DNA of 64,000 nucleotides from the NCBI GenBank assembly GCA_018350325.1, contig JAEVLN010000017.1:1912803-1976802 (forward strand), in the 5' to 3' direction. The notes under the pieces are model-generated. The model saw only the letters and a program-made list of their open reading frames with translations, was not told where the DNA came from and ran no database searches. Origin of the DNA: Globodera rostochiensis (taxonomy: Eukaryota > Nematoda > Chromadorea > Rhabditida > Heteroderidae). Of this stretch, positions 11,275 through 22,264 are shown piece after piece (within the stretch, counting starts at the first letter, position 1; each line of letters begins with the position of its first letter). Both the position numbers and the translations under genes were made by a program.

Positions 11275-12290
11275 TATGTTGAAAACTAACAACCGCTGGG
11301 AAGAGTACGAATTTTTTTATCCATTTGAAATTTTTCTCCTTTTGGCATTATCTAGACTCCATTTTGTTGAAAAAAGAAAATATAATGACAACCCGCAGGA
11401 TTTAAGATCTGTCCAGGTCCTAAACGGGGTCCTGACCAAATCCCGAACAAAAGAAAAGTGGAAATTTTAGTTTTTGTAATATTTATTTACAATAAATATT
11501 GTCAAAAGTTTTTTAAAATTTAAATATTTGAAATTTTCCGATTCCGGTTTTTCGTCATTTTTGGTCTCGGAATTCCGAACATTTTTTTTTGGCATCCGAT
11601 TACATTATGAACCATAGCTCCTCTACTAATGAGTTGATGATTTGTCCTCTACTAATGACGTTGATGATTTGGCCAAAAATTTAGTTTAAAATTTGTGAAC
11701 CGTTTCTTATTTTTGGAAAGAGTGACTCCAGCAGATATTTCAATTATGTGTGCGCTTGTGTAATAATAACTCTGACGTTTTCATTTAACGATTTCAATTT
11801 TTAATTTACTTTCAATTTTAAATCGTTATGAATAATTTGAAAACATTTGTTCTATAACACACAATTCTTTGACTGAAGTCACAGCGTTTTCGTGTCAATA
11901 AATTTTTCGTCGTTGACTGATTTACTATTTTCCAGCCCTGAATTGTTGTGCGTTGGCCTCGAGAAACAAAACGCGCGAAAAATAATTTTATGAACTTTGA
12001 TCGGCGAATTTTTTGCAGTCGGATGAACCGATTTTTGATTCAAGAAGTTGCTCTGCACGAGTGGTGATCATTTTATCATTAACGCCAATTTGATTATGAT
12101 GACGATCACTTTTCATCGGTGACCTCGCTGAATTCCGTCAAGTTTTTAGCGATAGAATTTGGGCGGATTTCCCTATTGATCATCACTCACATAAAATCAC
12201 CCACCCACACACCTTGACTGAATAAAGGTTGGACGGTTACGTAACGAATGTGAAGGTCGACAAAATTCTTTGAAACTCTTTGGACCTAAT
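11275..12290. other. Intergenic, no gene seen
   Basis: AT-rich spacer. A short duplication, ctcctctactaatgagttgatgatttg-like (11618-11670), is the only structure noticed. Confidence 0.5.
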
Positions 12291-12292
12291 GC

Positions 12293-12330
12293 CTATAAAA
12301 CCGTCATAAACGCCCCAGACCATCATTATT
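12293..12330 (+). promoter_or_regulatory. TATA box upstream of mosaic secreted gene
   Basis: ctataaaa at 12293-12300 followed by gaccatcattatt at about 12318. The ATG of the next gene is 420 bp further on, so a 5' UTR intron or trans-splicing would be needed. The arrangement resembles the promoter at 3913. Confidence 0.45.
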
Positions 12331-12720
12331 AAATTAATTACACTAATTAGCACGGACAGGATAAGGCATTTAAACCAATTTTAAAGAGGTTATATACTAT
12401 AAAATTGCAAATTTTCTGTCAGCAAAAATTTACTTTTTTTTTTTTAAATTTAACAGAATTTTTGAGAATCAATGATTTGAAATAAAGACCCCTGAAGCAC
12501 ACCCTCCGACTTTCTTTTCCACCATTGAAGGGTCAGGGAGCAACGACTAAATCAAAATTTATTAAAATGTATTTCTAGCCATTTTAGACATTGGTAGGTC
12601 TCAAATTTTAGGGTAAAATAATAAAAAGTGAAGAATGTTACCAAAATATTTCATGTCTGATGTTAGCAAATTATTTTTAGTCCTTTAAGAGATTTTAAAA
12701 TCATTTTGTGCCGCTTTATA

Positions 12721-14775
12721 ATGTCTCAGCTCGCCATCTGCAAAATTATTTGCCTTATTTTGGCATTGCAATTTTGCTGCTTCGTTGGGGCAGACAATGA
12801 TGATCATAGGAGCTTTGCCGAGGAATTAGTAAGGTCAGGAATTTTCACTAAATTAATAATTGGTTCCGAAATTTAAAAAAATCTGAAATTTTTAGACGCT
12901 TGCGCCGTTCTTATGGATATTCTGTTGGTTATGGAGGAAATTGTGCATGGTAACTGTTTGTAAATGATTTTAAAATTAAATTTTATTTGTAGTAATTTTT
13001 ACATTAAAAATTTTAATTAAAATCATTAAATTTTAATGAATTTTTTATTGTTTTAGTTCATCATCTCACTATCCGCCGAGCTCATCCGGCTCCGGCACGT
13101 CTCAACAGACGCGCTATTCCTCTACCTCTTCTTGCTCAGGAGCCGGCTGCAGCTCATCTTGTTCAGGTGCCAGCTGCGGTGGGCAGGTATTTTTTGAAGT
13201 TTTTTAAAAAAAATTTCAAATTAATTTTTTTCATCATTTTTAGACCTACCAACCACAAAAAACCTCCTACCATTGGTGCACTGGAACTGCGTGCAACAAA
13301 CAGGCAAAAAAATGAAAAAAGAATCTTAAAATTTAAATAACAATTTTAGGTCACACAGGAAACGAAGGTTTGAGAAAATTGAAATTTCAAAAAAAAATTG
13401 CAAAATCCAGATTGTTCCTGCGAGTGGTAACAGTTACACGTCTTCCTGCACAACCTGTGCGGGCGGCCAGCAGCAGTCAACAGTCACCGAAACTAAAAAG
13501 GCAAATTTAAATTAAAAAAATTAAAAGGAAATTATTTTATTTTATTTATGAATTACAAATTTAGGTGTACGTTCAACCTGTGCAAACCTACACGTGGTGC
13601 AGTGGCACTGCTTGCAAAAACCAGGCAACATTTTGCATATCAACAATGCTTTTAAAACAAAAAAAATGTTTCTGCTTAATCAAATTGCAAATTTTACGTT
13701 AGAAAAGCATTTAGGCTCAACCCGCTAGCAGCAGCAGCTCTTGCAGTGGCAATGCTTGTGGACAGGAGGTTAAAAATTTCAGGAATTTTGAATTTTTTTT
13801 TGAAATTTAGACTCAGCCTGCTCAACCTGCACAGCCTGCTCAACCTGCTCAACCTGCTCAACCTGCTCAACCTGCTCAACCTGCTCAGCCTGCCAGCAGC
13901 AGCAGCACTTCTTGCAGTGGCAATGCTTGCGGAGGGCAGCAGGAAGTAAAAATATTATTAAAATATTTTGTGAATTTTCCACAATTTATTAGACCCAGCC
14001 CGCTGAAAGCGGCTCGAGCAGTGGAAGTGCCTACGGACAAGAGGTTAAAATTACAGCAATATTTCAAAATTTCTAATTTTTAAATATCCTTTCAGACTCA
14101 GCCTGCTAGCAGCGCCTCTTGCAGTGGCAATGCCTGTGGACAGGTAGTTAAAATTCAGGAATTGCAATTTTTTCTTTTAAATTTAGACTCAGCCTGCTCA
14201 ACCTGCACAGCCTGCTCAACCTGCACAGCCTGCTCAACCTGCACAGCCTGCTCAACCTGCACAACCTGCTCAACCTGCACAGCCTGCCAGCAGCAGCAGC
14301 ACCTCTTGCAGTGGAAGCTCGTGTAGTCAGCAGGTGAAAATTATAGAAAATTTAAAATAATTGACCCCAAAACTCCATTAGACAACATCGACATCGACTT
14401 GTTCAACATGTGGTCTCACAGGTTATAACTCCGGCTGGTCCAGCAAGAGCAGCAGTTACACAACCAGCAGCAGGTAAAGGATGAATTAATTTTATTTATA
14501 AATTATTATTTTTTATCTTTTTAAAAAAAAGCATTTTGAATAAGTAACAAACAAATTTTAGTTTTATTTATATTTTTCTGTCTCTGTACAGCTCCAGCGG
14601 CAGCGGCAGCGGCAGCGGTGGTAGCGGTGGCTCCTCTTCCTGTTACGTGTGCGGCCGACACGGATTGTCCTCCCCCATCACGCACACGACGACGACAACG
14701 ACGAGCGGCGGGGGCAGCGGATGCGGAAGCGGCGGATGTCGCAGCCTTGGCTGTCCCGTGTGCGGTAAACGATGA
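12721..14775 (+). CDS. Secreted modular Cys/Ser/(QPA)n protein, 14 exons
   Basis: Exons: 12721-12833, 12896-12949, 13057-13186, 13244-13303, 13350-13367, 13411-13500, 13565-13624, 13715-13768, 13811-13945, 13993-14043, 14096-14143, 14187-14333, 14382-14473, 14592-14775. Most of the internal ones are phase 0. Introns starting at 13304, 13501 and 13625 use GC donors (CAG or AAG then GCAA). Exon 1 is a signal peptide ending CCFVGA. Middle exons each encode a cassette such as TQPA..SSSSCSGNACGQ, with (AQP)n arrays of different length in exons 9 and 12; exons 4 and 7 encode WC(T/S)GTAC. The C-terminus is Gly/Ser-rich with two CxxC-like pairs (CYVCGR, CPVCGKR). AATAAA occurs at 14889. The family is unknown; shuffled phase-0 cassettes suggest rapid exon-unit evolution of an extracellular protein. 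Confidence 0.85.
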
Positions 14776-14899
14776 AACAGAAGCAGCTTCCAACGGACAA
14801 ACGGAGACGTGGGAAACTGAATAACGAACACGACGAAACTGGACATCATTTGTTAAGAATGATCATTTCGCCAATTTGTTTTTAAATCAAATAAAAAGC

Positions 14900-15840
14900 A
14901 TTCATTGCACGGAATACGGAGTTTTAAGCAAAACAAATACCTAATTTAATTCTAAGTTCGCAGAATCACATTGAACCCCAATAATTCATGTCAGAATCTA
15001 ATTATTTATAAATATTTTTAGTTAAAAAACCAGCCGCCAACAGTAACAGAATTAATTAGACAAATATGTAGAGTTGAATATTTGTCTGCTCCTTTGGTCG
15101 GCGTTGTTTTTTTTCGAATTTGCTATATATGTATATATTTTTTATTGAATTTTGAATTTTTAAACAAAAAAATTATCATAAAAATTTGTACCAGTTTTAA
15201 ACATGATATAGTCTAAAATGATTGCGGAAGAGGGGTCGTTATTTGAGTAGCAGAAGCCAGATTTTAAATATTTGGGTGTTTAGAAAATTCTAATGTTGGT
15301 TATTCGTTGTATCTGGGTTTTATTTTTAGCTTTGGAAAAAGTACGAAAGATATTTTACGGAATATACGGGTATATGGAAAAAAATTTAATTTTAGATTCT
15401 GCCAACTATGAAAAAATAATATTTCAAAACTGTTATTAAATTGGAGATCGGTCAGAGACATCGTCCGGCAAAGTACCGAAATCTCAGTTAATCTCAGCAG
15501 TGTCAAAAAGAGTTGGATTGAATAGTTTGCATCATTTTGATTGGCATTAAGTGCATAATTAGATTGTTAAATGCCGGCGCTAATGTTTGATTAGTGGGAT
15601 TCCCGTCCCTCCAAGGGTTGGAGGCTGGCTACAAACTCACTCACATCGGCATAATTAAAAAGCTTTTCGCTTTCAGAGAGAACTTTTGAATTTAACTTTG
15701 GAAATTTTTGTTTATCAAAACTTTTCCGGCATGGACCTCAATATTTATTTGAAAACGTCCTTTTTGATGGCTCTGATATTTTAGAAATAATATATTTACT
15801 TACATTAAAAAAAGGGGTGCCGAAAGTCAGATTTTTTTTC
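14900..15840. other. Intergenic, no gene seen
   Basis: AT-rich spacer between two plus-strand genes. Minus-strand open frames (for example 15300-15506) show no signal peptide, domain or splice structure. Confidence 0.5.
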
Positions 15841-15848
15841 CAAATTGA

Positions 15849-16079
15849 ATGGCTTTAAATTTTGTGTGTTTTGCGCTTTTCGACGTTCATTTCACAATGT
15901 TCGGGTGGTGGACATTGGAATTGAGCGAAATTCGATGCGGCATTTTTATTGCCACTGTCACGGCATTAACTCTTGTTACGGCACATGCTGATGCCAAAAT
16001 CCCCGAATTTTGTGCATTCTTCTTCAGACAACCACAGCAGATGAAACGAGCCAAAACTTTGTTAATGGCACTGCGATAG
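15849..16079 (+). CDS. Small possible secreted or membrane ORF
   Basis: A 76-residue ORF with an internal hydrophobic stretch (CGIFIATVTALTLVTAHADA) that resembles a signal peptide if translation starts later than the first ATG. The rest contains KIPEFCAFFFRQPQQMKR. An AATAAA lies 51 bp after the stop (16130-16135), so it looks transcribed. The GC content is higher than in the flanks. The KR near the C-terminus could be a processing site of a peptide precursor, but no neuropeptide family is recognised. The true start is uncertain. Confidence 0.45.
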   Translation: MALNFVCFALFDVHFTMFGWWTLELSEIRCGIFIATVTALTLVTAHADAKIPEFCAFFFRQPQQMKRAKTLLMALR

Positions 16080-16180
16080 TCCGTACTAAAAAGGCAACAT
16101 TTATAATATTATAATTTTATTCACTAAAAAATAAAGACATTTTTGATAATTTGGTTTGATTTTAAAATCTAAATTTCTTT

Positions 16181-17771
16181 CTACCTGAATATGTATAGAG
16201 CTGGCGTTTCCGCCGAGGCGCCAATGTTCAAAATGATACCACCAAATACGTTAGCCCACCATTTGACCACATCATTATGCTGTAACCAGTGGTTGCTGAC
16301 CAGACGGAATATGTTATTGAACACATAGCCTCCGATCACAATGCCAATGATCACCACAAGCGATTTGAACAGCTTCTCCTGTGGCTCCTTGTTAGAAATT
16401 GTGCCTTAAAATATTTAATTTAAAATTGCATTTACACTTTGTTTTTCTCAATTCAAATAAATGCTGAATATTTGAAAATATATATTATTATTGTTTATGT
16501 TTAAATGTTTATAATATTTTATCAATTCTCTTTATATTAAATTTTTATTAAATCTCATTTCTACGAATCTTAAATTTCAATTTTTAATTGATTTATATTT
16601 TCACTCACTCGATCGCTTTTTGACCACCACCCAGACGAGCACGTACAGCACAATGTTAATGGCGCAAAGAATTTGGATGGACACCAAAGCAATCATTTCC
16701 ATGTCCAACACCAAAAGGTCGCTGATATAGCCGGTGACTGGCAAAAATGGGTGGGACATGGAAAATCGCTGGGCGTAGACGGCAATTGACGCCCCACAGG
16801 CGATGGCCAAACCGGTGTGAACAGCCAAATATTTGGTAGAACCGGTTAGCTGTGTATGCCTAAATTTGGTTTTGGCTTTTCCGTGTTTATGCGTATGTCA
16901 TGAATGGATATGAGGAGAATAAGGATATTTCAAAGATCGCAACTGTCCTTATTTATGTATAAAGATTTGTCCTTATTTGGAGGGGTTTCAAATCTTATAA
17001 AATTTAAATGTCCTTATGTATAAAGATTTGTCCTTATTTGGAGGGGTTTCAAATCTTATAAAATTTAAATGTCTTTATTTATAAAGTTTTGTCCTTATTT
17101 GGAGGGGTTTCAAATCTTATAAAATTTAAATGTCCTTATGTATAAAGATTTGTCCTTATTTGGAGGGGTTTCAAATCTTATAAAATTTAAATGTCCTTAT
17201 GTATAAAGATTTGTCCTTATTTGGAGGGGTTTCAAATCTTATAAAATTTAAATAATTTTCAGAAAGCTCGCGTTTAAACGAAAATTTGTGTCGGCAAATT
17301 TTGTACATCATCGGGCACATCACAGCAATGAGGCGATCGGCAGCGGCGGACACCATGGCCATTTGGCCGGCCAATAGGCCAAAAATGGAGTGCATTTGTA
17401 AGCGCATTGCCAAATAATATGGCACAAAATTAATGCCAGTGACTGTGATGAATAAAAACACAAAATGTGTCGTTTGATGCATTGTCTCGAAGAGGGCGGT
17501 CAGCGCTAGCAAAAAATTAGTGGAGCCACGGAGAGACCTCAAAAGGTTAAAAAATTTCGTTTATTTTCAAAAATTTTAAATTCTGTTAAAATAAATAAAC
17601 ATTTTTTGAAAGAATATTAAAAAAATTGTTACTTTTGACGCAAAGGCCAATTTTAACGCCAATATTTTTTAAACTTTGTTCATATTTGTATCGGATTTAG
17701 AAGCGATAAAAAACGATCAAATTCATGCTTAGCGGGTCAAAAATGAGGGAAAATGTGCCAATTAGCAACAT
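16181..17771 (-). CDS. Serpentine chemoreceptor, Srsx-like
   Basis: Minus-strand exons 17307-17537, 16609-16859 and 16181-16404 join in frame. A likely first exon near 17700-17771 begins MLLIGTFSLIF. Exon 2 carries RGSTNFLLALTALFE, then a long hydrophobic region and the diagnostic DRLIAVMCP at the end of TM3. Exon 3 encodes two more membrane helices (GLAIACGASIAVYA; LVSIQILCAINIVLYVLVWV). Exon 4 holds the last helices and ends ETPALYIFR-stop. The order RGS.NFL...DRLIAV..P matches the nematode Srsx family of G-protein-coupled chemoreceptors, located in sensory neuron cilia. The join between exon 1 and exon 2 is not resolved: an in-frame stop follows NLIVFYRF. The gene may be damaged there, or I missed a small exon. 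A minisatellite fills intron 2. Confidence 0.7.
16934..17253. repeat. 61-bp minisatellite, about five copies
   Basis: Five nearly identical units containing tgtccttatgtataaagatt, then tgtccttatttggaggggtt, then tcaaatcttataaaatttaa. They lie inside an intron of the Srsx-like receptor and are homogenised, so recently expanded. Confidence 0.9.
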
Positions 17772-17923
17772 TTTATAGTAGAGACCGGAATGTTGGACCA
17801 AACAAAATTTGGTCAATATATTGGGTTTATTTTGGTTTTGGGTTTTGGTCCGGACTCTATTTTATAGTGAGGGGGCGCGTTGACAGAATATAAAATTATT
17901 AATTATAAAAAAAATTGTTAAAA

Positions 17924-18085
17924 ATGACTGACTTATTTTTGACTGTTACAAAAATCAACAAAAGATTGGACAAAATGCCAGGAAAAGCGGCAACATTCAT
18001 GAGAACTGCAGGCAAAATTAAAGCTCCAACGGGCCCGGCATTTTTGTACATTGAAAAAAGCTTGAAGAAATTAAAAATATTATAA
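17924..18085 (+). CDS. Short ORF of unknown status
   Basis: A 53-residue ORF with a protein-like composition (DKMPGKAATFMRTAGKIKAP) ending KKLKIL. It is basic and has no signal peptide. It could be one exon of a small gene or a chance frame. The preceding 17800-17870 is a palindromic repeat (gagaccgga ... tccggactct), so this ORF sits just after a MITE-like sequence. Confidence 0.25.
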   Translation: MTDLFLTVTKINKRLDKMPGKAATFMRTAGKIKAPTGPAFLYIEKSLKKLKIL

Positions 18086-18089
18086 TAAA

Positions 18090-19050
18090 TTATTTTGTCA
18101 CCATATTATTTGGAAAGTCGCCAGTTTGCGTTGTTGTTGAATTGATGGAATTGTTTATTAAGTTAAAATTCATTATATGAATATTTAAGCCGGGACTTTA
18201 TCTGTGCTAACATATCAAAAAATTTGGGGGAAAACATTGCATTTTTAAGTACGAGGGTCGTTTTCAAGTACTGTATTACCATTCAAGTACGAATGGGAGC
18301 TCTGTTTAAATTATTATTTCGAGTATTAGTGAGCTAACTTTAACCAAACCAAATGCTTAAAACCTTTTTTACATAAGAAAACTGATTTTCTTGATACAAT
18401 CAATTAATGGAAATTTGATTTAAAATGTCCATTCAATTTATTGGTACAATGAATTTTTAATTTATAAATTTAAAGCTCAAATGGAAAATATAATTATATA
18501 TAAATCAGGTTATATAAGAGACCATTTCTTTGTTCGCTAATTCATTTATTTTATGATGTAAAAGCTCGGTAAAATTCTTTAACACACCGAAAAGTGTGGA
18601 ATACTAATTAAATATAGAAGACGATGCAAACTGGAAACTTCTCACAGACACATTATGAAGGCATGCCGACTTTTTTAAATGCCCAAATTAGATGAAAATT
18701 TAAACAAAATTAAAAAACAGATATTTTGCTGTAATCAAAATGATTGACCTCATCTACTGCAACCTAAACCCCGTTTAATTTCACATTTTTGAAATATAAA
18801 AAATTCTAGAAAAAACTGAGTTGAGTTTTTTTTTGAATACCAAAAATGATTGAAAACCGCTCTTTAAGAATGTATTGGGAAAAAAAAATTCAATATAAAA
18901 AATTAAAATTTATCCATAAATAAAGACAGATAAAAGGAATGAACATTTTTTGTGCTATTTTTCTAAAGAATCCAAAATTTTTACCGGAAAAAATGATAAA
19001 AACAGAAAGAACGGATTCAAAACGATCGAACAGTCTGAACCACGGCCATT
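18090..19050. other. Intergenic, no gene seen
   Basis: AT-rich; nothing coding or structured was noticed between the short ORF and the end of the minus-strand gene at 19055. Confidence 0.5.
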
Positions 19051-19054
19051 TCAA

Positions 19055-20635
19055 TTATCGACTAAAACGCTGTTTCTTCTGTGTAGGAGTTGCTTTAGTC
19101 CCGCCGGCTTTACCTATAAAAAGCAAAAACTTTGGTAAAGGACAAGTTAAATTGAATTGCATCCAAATTTAAGGATGGCGGTGGTGGGCGATGAAATGTC
19201 TCTAATTTCGAAAGTAATATCTAGGGCCACGATTTATATGGACAAAAATCTCGAAATATGGCCATAAAATATGGATGAAAAATTGTAAAATATGGACCAA
19301 ATATGGGCAAAAACGCAAAATATGGACGAAATATGGATAAAAAAATTTTCAAATATGTATAGCAAAAATGGGCAAGATTTCCTAATTAAAGTAATAAGAG
19401 CAATAAAAATTTTTATATGCAGATTAAAGGTATTTCAGAGAAATTTTTGAAAATAAGCCGAATTTTAAAAATTTACATATTTTTGGTGGCAAATTTTTTG
19501 TCGCAAAAAAATCAATTTTTAAAGGTGCATTTTTTTAATTTTGAAAAACGGTCATTAGGGGTGTATTTTTCGTTTTTATTGCATTTTTGTTAAGGAATTT
19601 TTGAAAAAAGCAAAATATGGATAAAAATCGTGAAATATGGAAAATAATTATAAAATGGGCTCTAAAAGCTCCAAACAAAGCTAAAAAGATCATGATTGAT
19701 CAGGCATGCTCACGGATACGAATTTTCGTATCCGTATCCGTCCGTCCTTAAAGTCTCATGTCCGTTATCCATCCACATCCGTGACCTTCCAAAATCCCAT
19801 ATCCGGATATCCGCGGATATATCCGGATAAGTGGATTCTTCATATCAGTTATCCGTCCGTATCCGGATATATCTGCGGATATCCGGATGCCCGCTAGCAT
19901 GCTTGGTTATGATAAACCATTCAATTTGTCTCGATGAGAGGAGTCAATTGAATATAATTTTAGGAAAAAAAACTGGACTGCTTGCCCAAAACAAAATTTA
20001 GGCTTATATTGTTAAAAGCCTACCTTTTGTGTCCGACTTTTTGGTGGCTTTTGCTTTATCGGCCTTCGGCGGTTGAGCAACGCTTTTGCTTTCAACTTTC
20101 TTTGCACCTCGTTTTTTGTTTTGTGGCTGCGTCGTCGTACCTTTACCTTCTGAAACGAAAATTTGCAGAGAATTTCGGACTTTTTAAAATAAACAAATTT
20201 ACTTTTTGCTGTTTCTTTCTTTTTCGATGATGAAGCATTTAAGCTGTAGTCGTCGTCACTCGAATTGAAATCAATGGAATCGTCCAACAACTCCGTTTCG
20301 TCGTCGTCCCCCGACAAATTTGCTTTGCCATCAGACGGAGGTGGTGCGTATTCGGGATTATTCTCCACTAGTTCTTTTATAAAGTCATCAATTTCTTTGT
20401 CAGTCACCGGTTTCCAGGGGCCTTTCCCTTTGCGAGAAGCTTCTCCAATTTCTGCTGAATTTATCGGCTTTTTCCCACGCGCCTTCGTTTGGGGCACGTT
20501 GGCTTCCGATTCAGCTTCAGAATAGTCTTTGTCAGAAGAGTTGTCGTCCCTTTCTGCTGACCATGATGATGATGTTGGGAAAGCATTCAGACAATGCGCG
20601 GTGAGAAGCAAAAAAATGCACAAATTTCTGATCAT
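19055..20635 (-). CDS. Secreted acidic protein with Lys-rich basic tail
   Basis: Three exons on the minus strand, 20203-20635, 20024-20149 and 19055-19113, join in phase to 205 residues. Exon 1 starts with a signal peptide (MIRNLCIFLLLTAHCLNA) followed by a disordered Ser/Asp/Glu-rich body (DDDETELLDDSIDFNSSDDD). Exons 2 and 3 encode a Lys/Ala/Gln-rich tail (GTTTQPQNKKRGAKKVESKS ... TPTQKKQRFSR-stop) with nuclear-localisation-like basic clusters. Intron 1 (53 bp) is open when unspliced, which yields a different basic tail ending SRTQKVGF; splicing is favoured because exon 3 continues the same composition. Intron 2 (about 910 bp) contains repeats (aaatatgga runs and atccgtatccgtccg palindromes). 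No family is recognised. Secretion is supported by the signal peptide; nuclear targeting in a host is only a hypothesis. Confidence 0.7.
19200..19910. repeat. Repeat cluster inside intron 2
   Basis: Consists of aaatatggac-type runs (19250-19350, 19610-19660), the dispersed ggggtgtatttttcgttttt element (19480-19610), and a palindromic tract of tccgtatccg and atccggatatccgcggatat (19705-19895). Related cggatatatccggg sequence occurs near 57630 and 60230. Confidence 0.65.
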
Positions 20636-20639
20636 TTTT

Positions 20640-22090
20640 GAAAATAATCTGAAAAAAAAACAATTTACAAAAGGACCTAGTAAATCTGTTCATTACTCAT
20701 TTTTGGGCACAATTTTTTTCAAAAAATTATTACGGATGACAACTCGGAATCCAACCAAGCTCGAGATTTTTTCTTGACTAAAAGAAATAATGTTGCTAAT
20801 GTTTAGGTGGATGGCATATGAGAATATATGTAGGAAAAATATGCCTTGAAATGCCACGTATTCAAATCGATTTTCATGTGTAATTCCTATGTCATATGTA
20901 GGAAATGCGTATGCCTATGTATATTTTCCATTCTGTGATGCACGCTTTACAAATTTCCACGTCAACTGACTGAGCAAAATTAATAAAACAAACTGCAAAA
21001 TAATTTAGTGCCGAACCATCGGAGAGGGGGAGGATGGCTTTCGGGAGCCTTCCGCCATGTCTCAGATCAACCGACGTCAATTTCCATGACCCGGACGTAT
21101 GTATGATCCGGTGATCATTCTTTTTCAATGGAATACGAATCACGACCTTTGGTGCAGTGATCAGCTTCACACCGAAACCAATGCTTTTCCGTCTGAGCTA
21201 CCGGGGCGTCCCACGAGCCGTCCCTCTTATGGATCTTAGCTTATGACGTTTCGACAATCCCTGTTTCGACAAACCGTTATGAAAATGTATTTCAAATTTA
21301 GTTGATTAATTATTCCTACACAAATCAACTTTCTTCGCAGAATTTGTTATGTTTTGCAAATACAACGAAAAATTAAAAATAAATGATCGAGTCTGTTAAT
21401 AACATAAGGAAATCGGAGATCATTCCTACGAACTTTTTATTCATCATTTGTCGGATTTAATCAGCGACCGAGGACCCAATCGTTAAACAGTACCAGATAT
21501 GCTTAATGTAGAAGCACTGTTCGGCCGGGATGAGGTTGAGGCCGGACAGGCGATGAACCACTGGAACAGCATAATGATTTTTAGGGCTTACAATTAGCTA
21601 TTTTTATAAACTTTTTTTTGAAGAGATGTGTGAATAATTACCGACAAATAAATGGGTCGAATTGGGTCGGGCAATGCCCCCCCCCCACCTCCTTTGCATA
21701 AGTGTTTTTGAAAATAATTATAATTTCCTTTTCAATTAAAAATTCAAAATTGAAGAGAGACAAATTCATTTCCTCCCTTCCCTATACACTCTCACACAGT
21801 TACTCTATGCTCTTTCGCTTTCAATCTCTTTTTTCTACACGTTCAATTTGTTGTCGTCTGTGCCCGTCGTTCATTCTCTCGTAGCGCTGCGCTCTCTGCC
21901 TGTGTGCTGGCTGCTCTAGCGGGAAGAGAAAAAGTAAGAGTATGCTAAGAAATAGTACATTCATTGAGGAAAAAGAAACGAGAGTGCAAAGTAGAGATAA
22001 TATAACCACCCATTCTCTAAACTTTCCTCTCCCCTTTTGCACCCCATCGGACAATTCCCTGTGGCTTAGCTTGTCCGTGGGCTGTGCGGC
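20640..22090. other. Intergenic with tRNA-like remnant, no protein gene seen
   Basis: Holds the tRNA-like sequence at 21136-21207 and the upstream region of the U1 gene. A GC-richer patch at 21470-21560 has no recognisable product. Poly-C occurs at 21676. Confidence 0.45.
21136..21207 (-). tRNA. tRNA-like remnant (A-box preserved)
   Basis: On the minus strand it begins gccccggtagctcagacgg, the same start and A-box region as the tRNA-like units at 59738 and 60020, including the preceding gggac. The 3' acceptor strand is not found and the B-box (ggtcgtgattcgtattcc) is degenerate. It is best read as a tRNA pseudogene or tRNA-derived SINE fragment. Confidence 0.4.
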
Positions 22091-22097
22091 CATTCAT

Positions 22098-22260
22098 AAA
22101 CTTACCTGGCTGGGGAGCTCCTGCGATCACTGAGGCAGGACTCCTGTGGCGAGGCTCCACCATTGCACTTTCGGTTGGGGCTGACCCGCAGGGCGGTCCC
22201 GAACTGGGATAGGCCCACAGCTAAATTTTTGAGTGCGGGCGACGGCGTTCGCGCCTCCCC
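22098..22260 (+). ncRNA. U1 spliceosomal snRNA
   Basis: The sequence starts aaacttacctggctggggag. ACTTACCTG is the conserved 5'-splice-site-pairing element at the 5' end of U1. Further landmarks follow in order: gcgatcac of stem-loop I, ggcgaggctccaccattgca and cttt of stem-loop II, ggggctgaccc, the Sm-site-like ctaaatttttgag, and a GC-rich 3' terminal hairpin (gcgggcgacggcgttcgcgc). The length of about 163 nt is normal for U1. It base-pairs with GT donors in the nucleus to start spliceosome assembly. The upstream GC-richer block (22050-22090) may hold the snRNA promoter element, which I could not identify with certainty. Confidence 0.9.
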
Positions 22261-22264
22261 TTTA

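Noticed and set aside
13694..13982. Ser-Arg-Leu and VEQ repeat ORFs
   Set aside because: Shadows of the (CAACCTGCT)n tract coding for the Gln-Pro-Ala array in exon 9.
14521..14849. Minus- and plus-strand GC-rich ORFs over the end of the mosaic gene
   Set aside because: Out-of-frame shadows of the last exon, which is fixed by its acceptor at 14591 and phase.
19706..19897. Plus-strand ORF in atccgtatccg repeat
   Set aside because: Low-complexity palindromic repeat inside an intron; no protein support.
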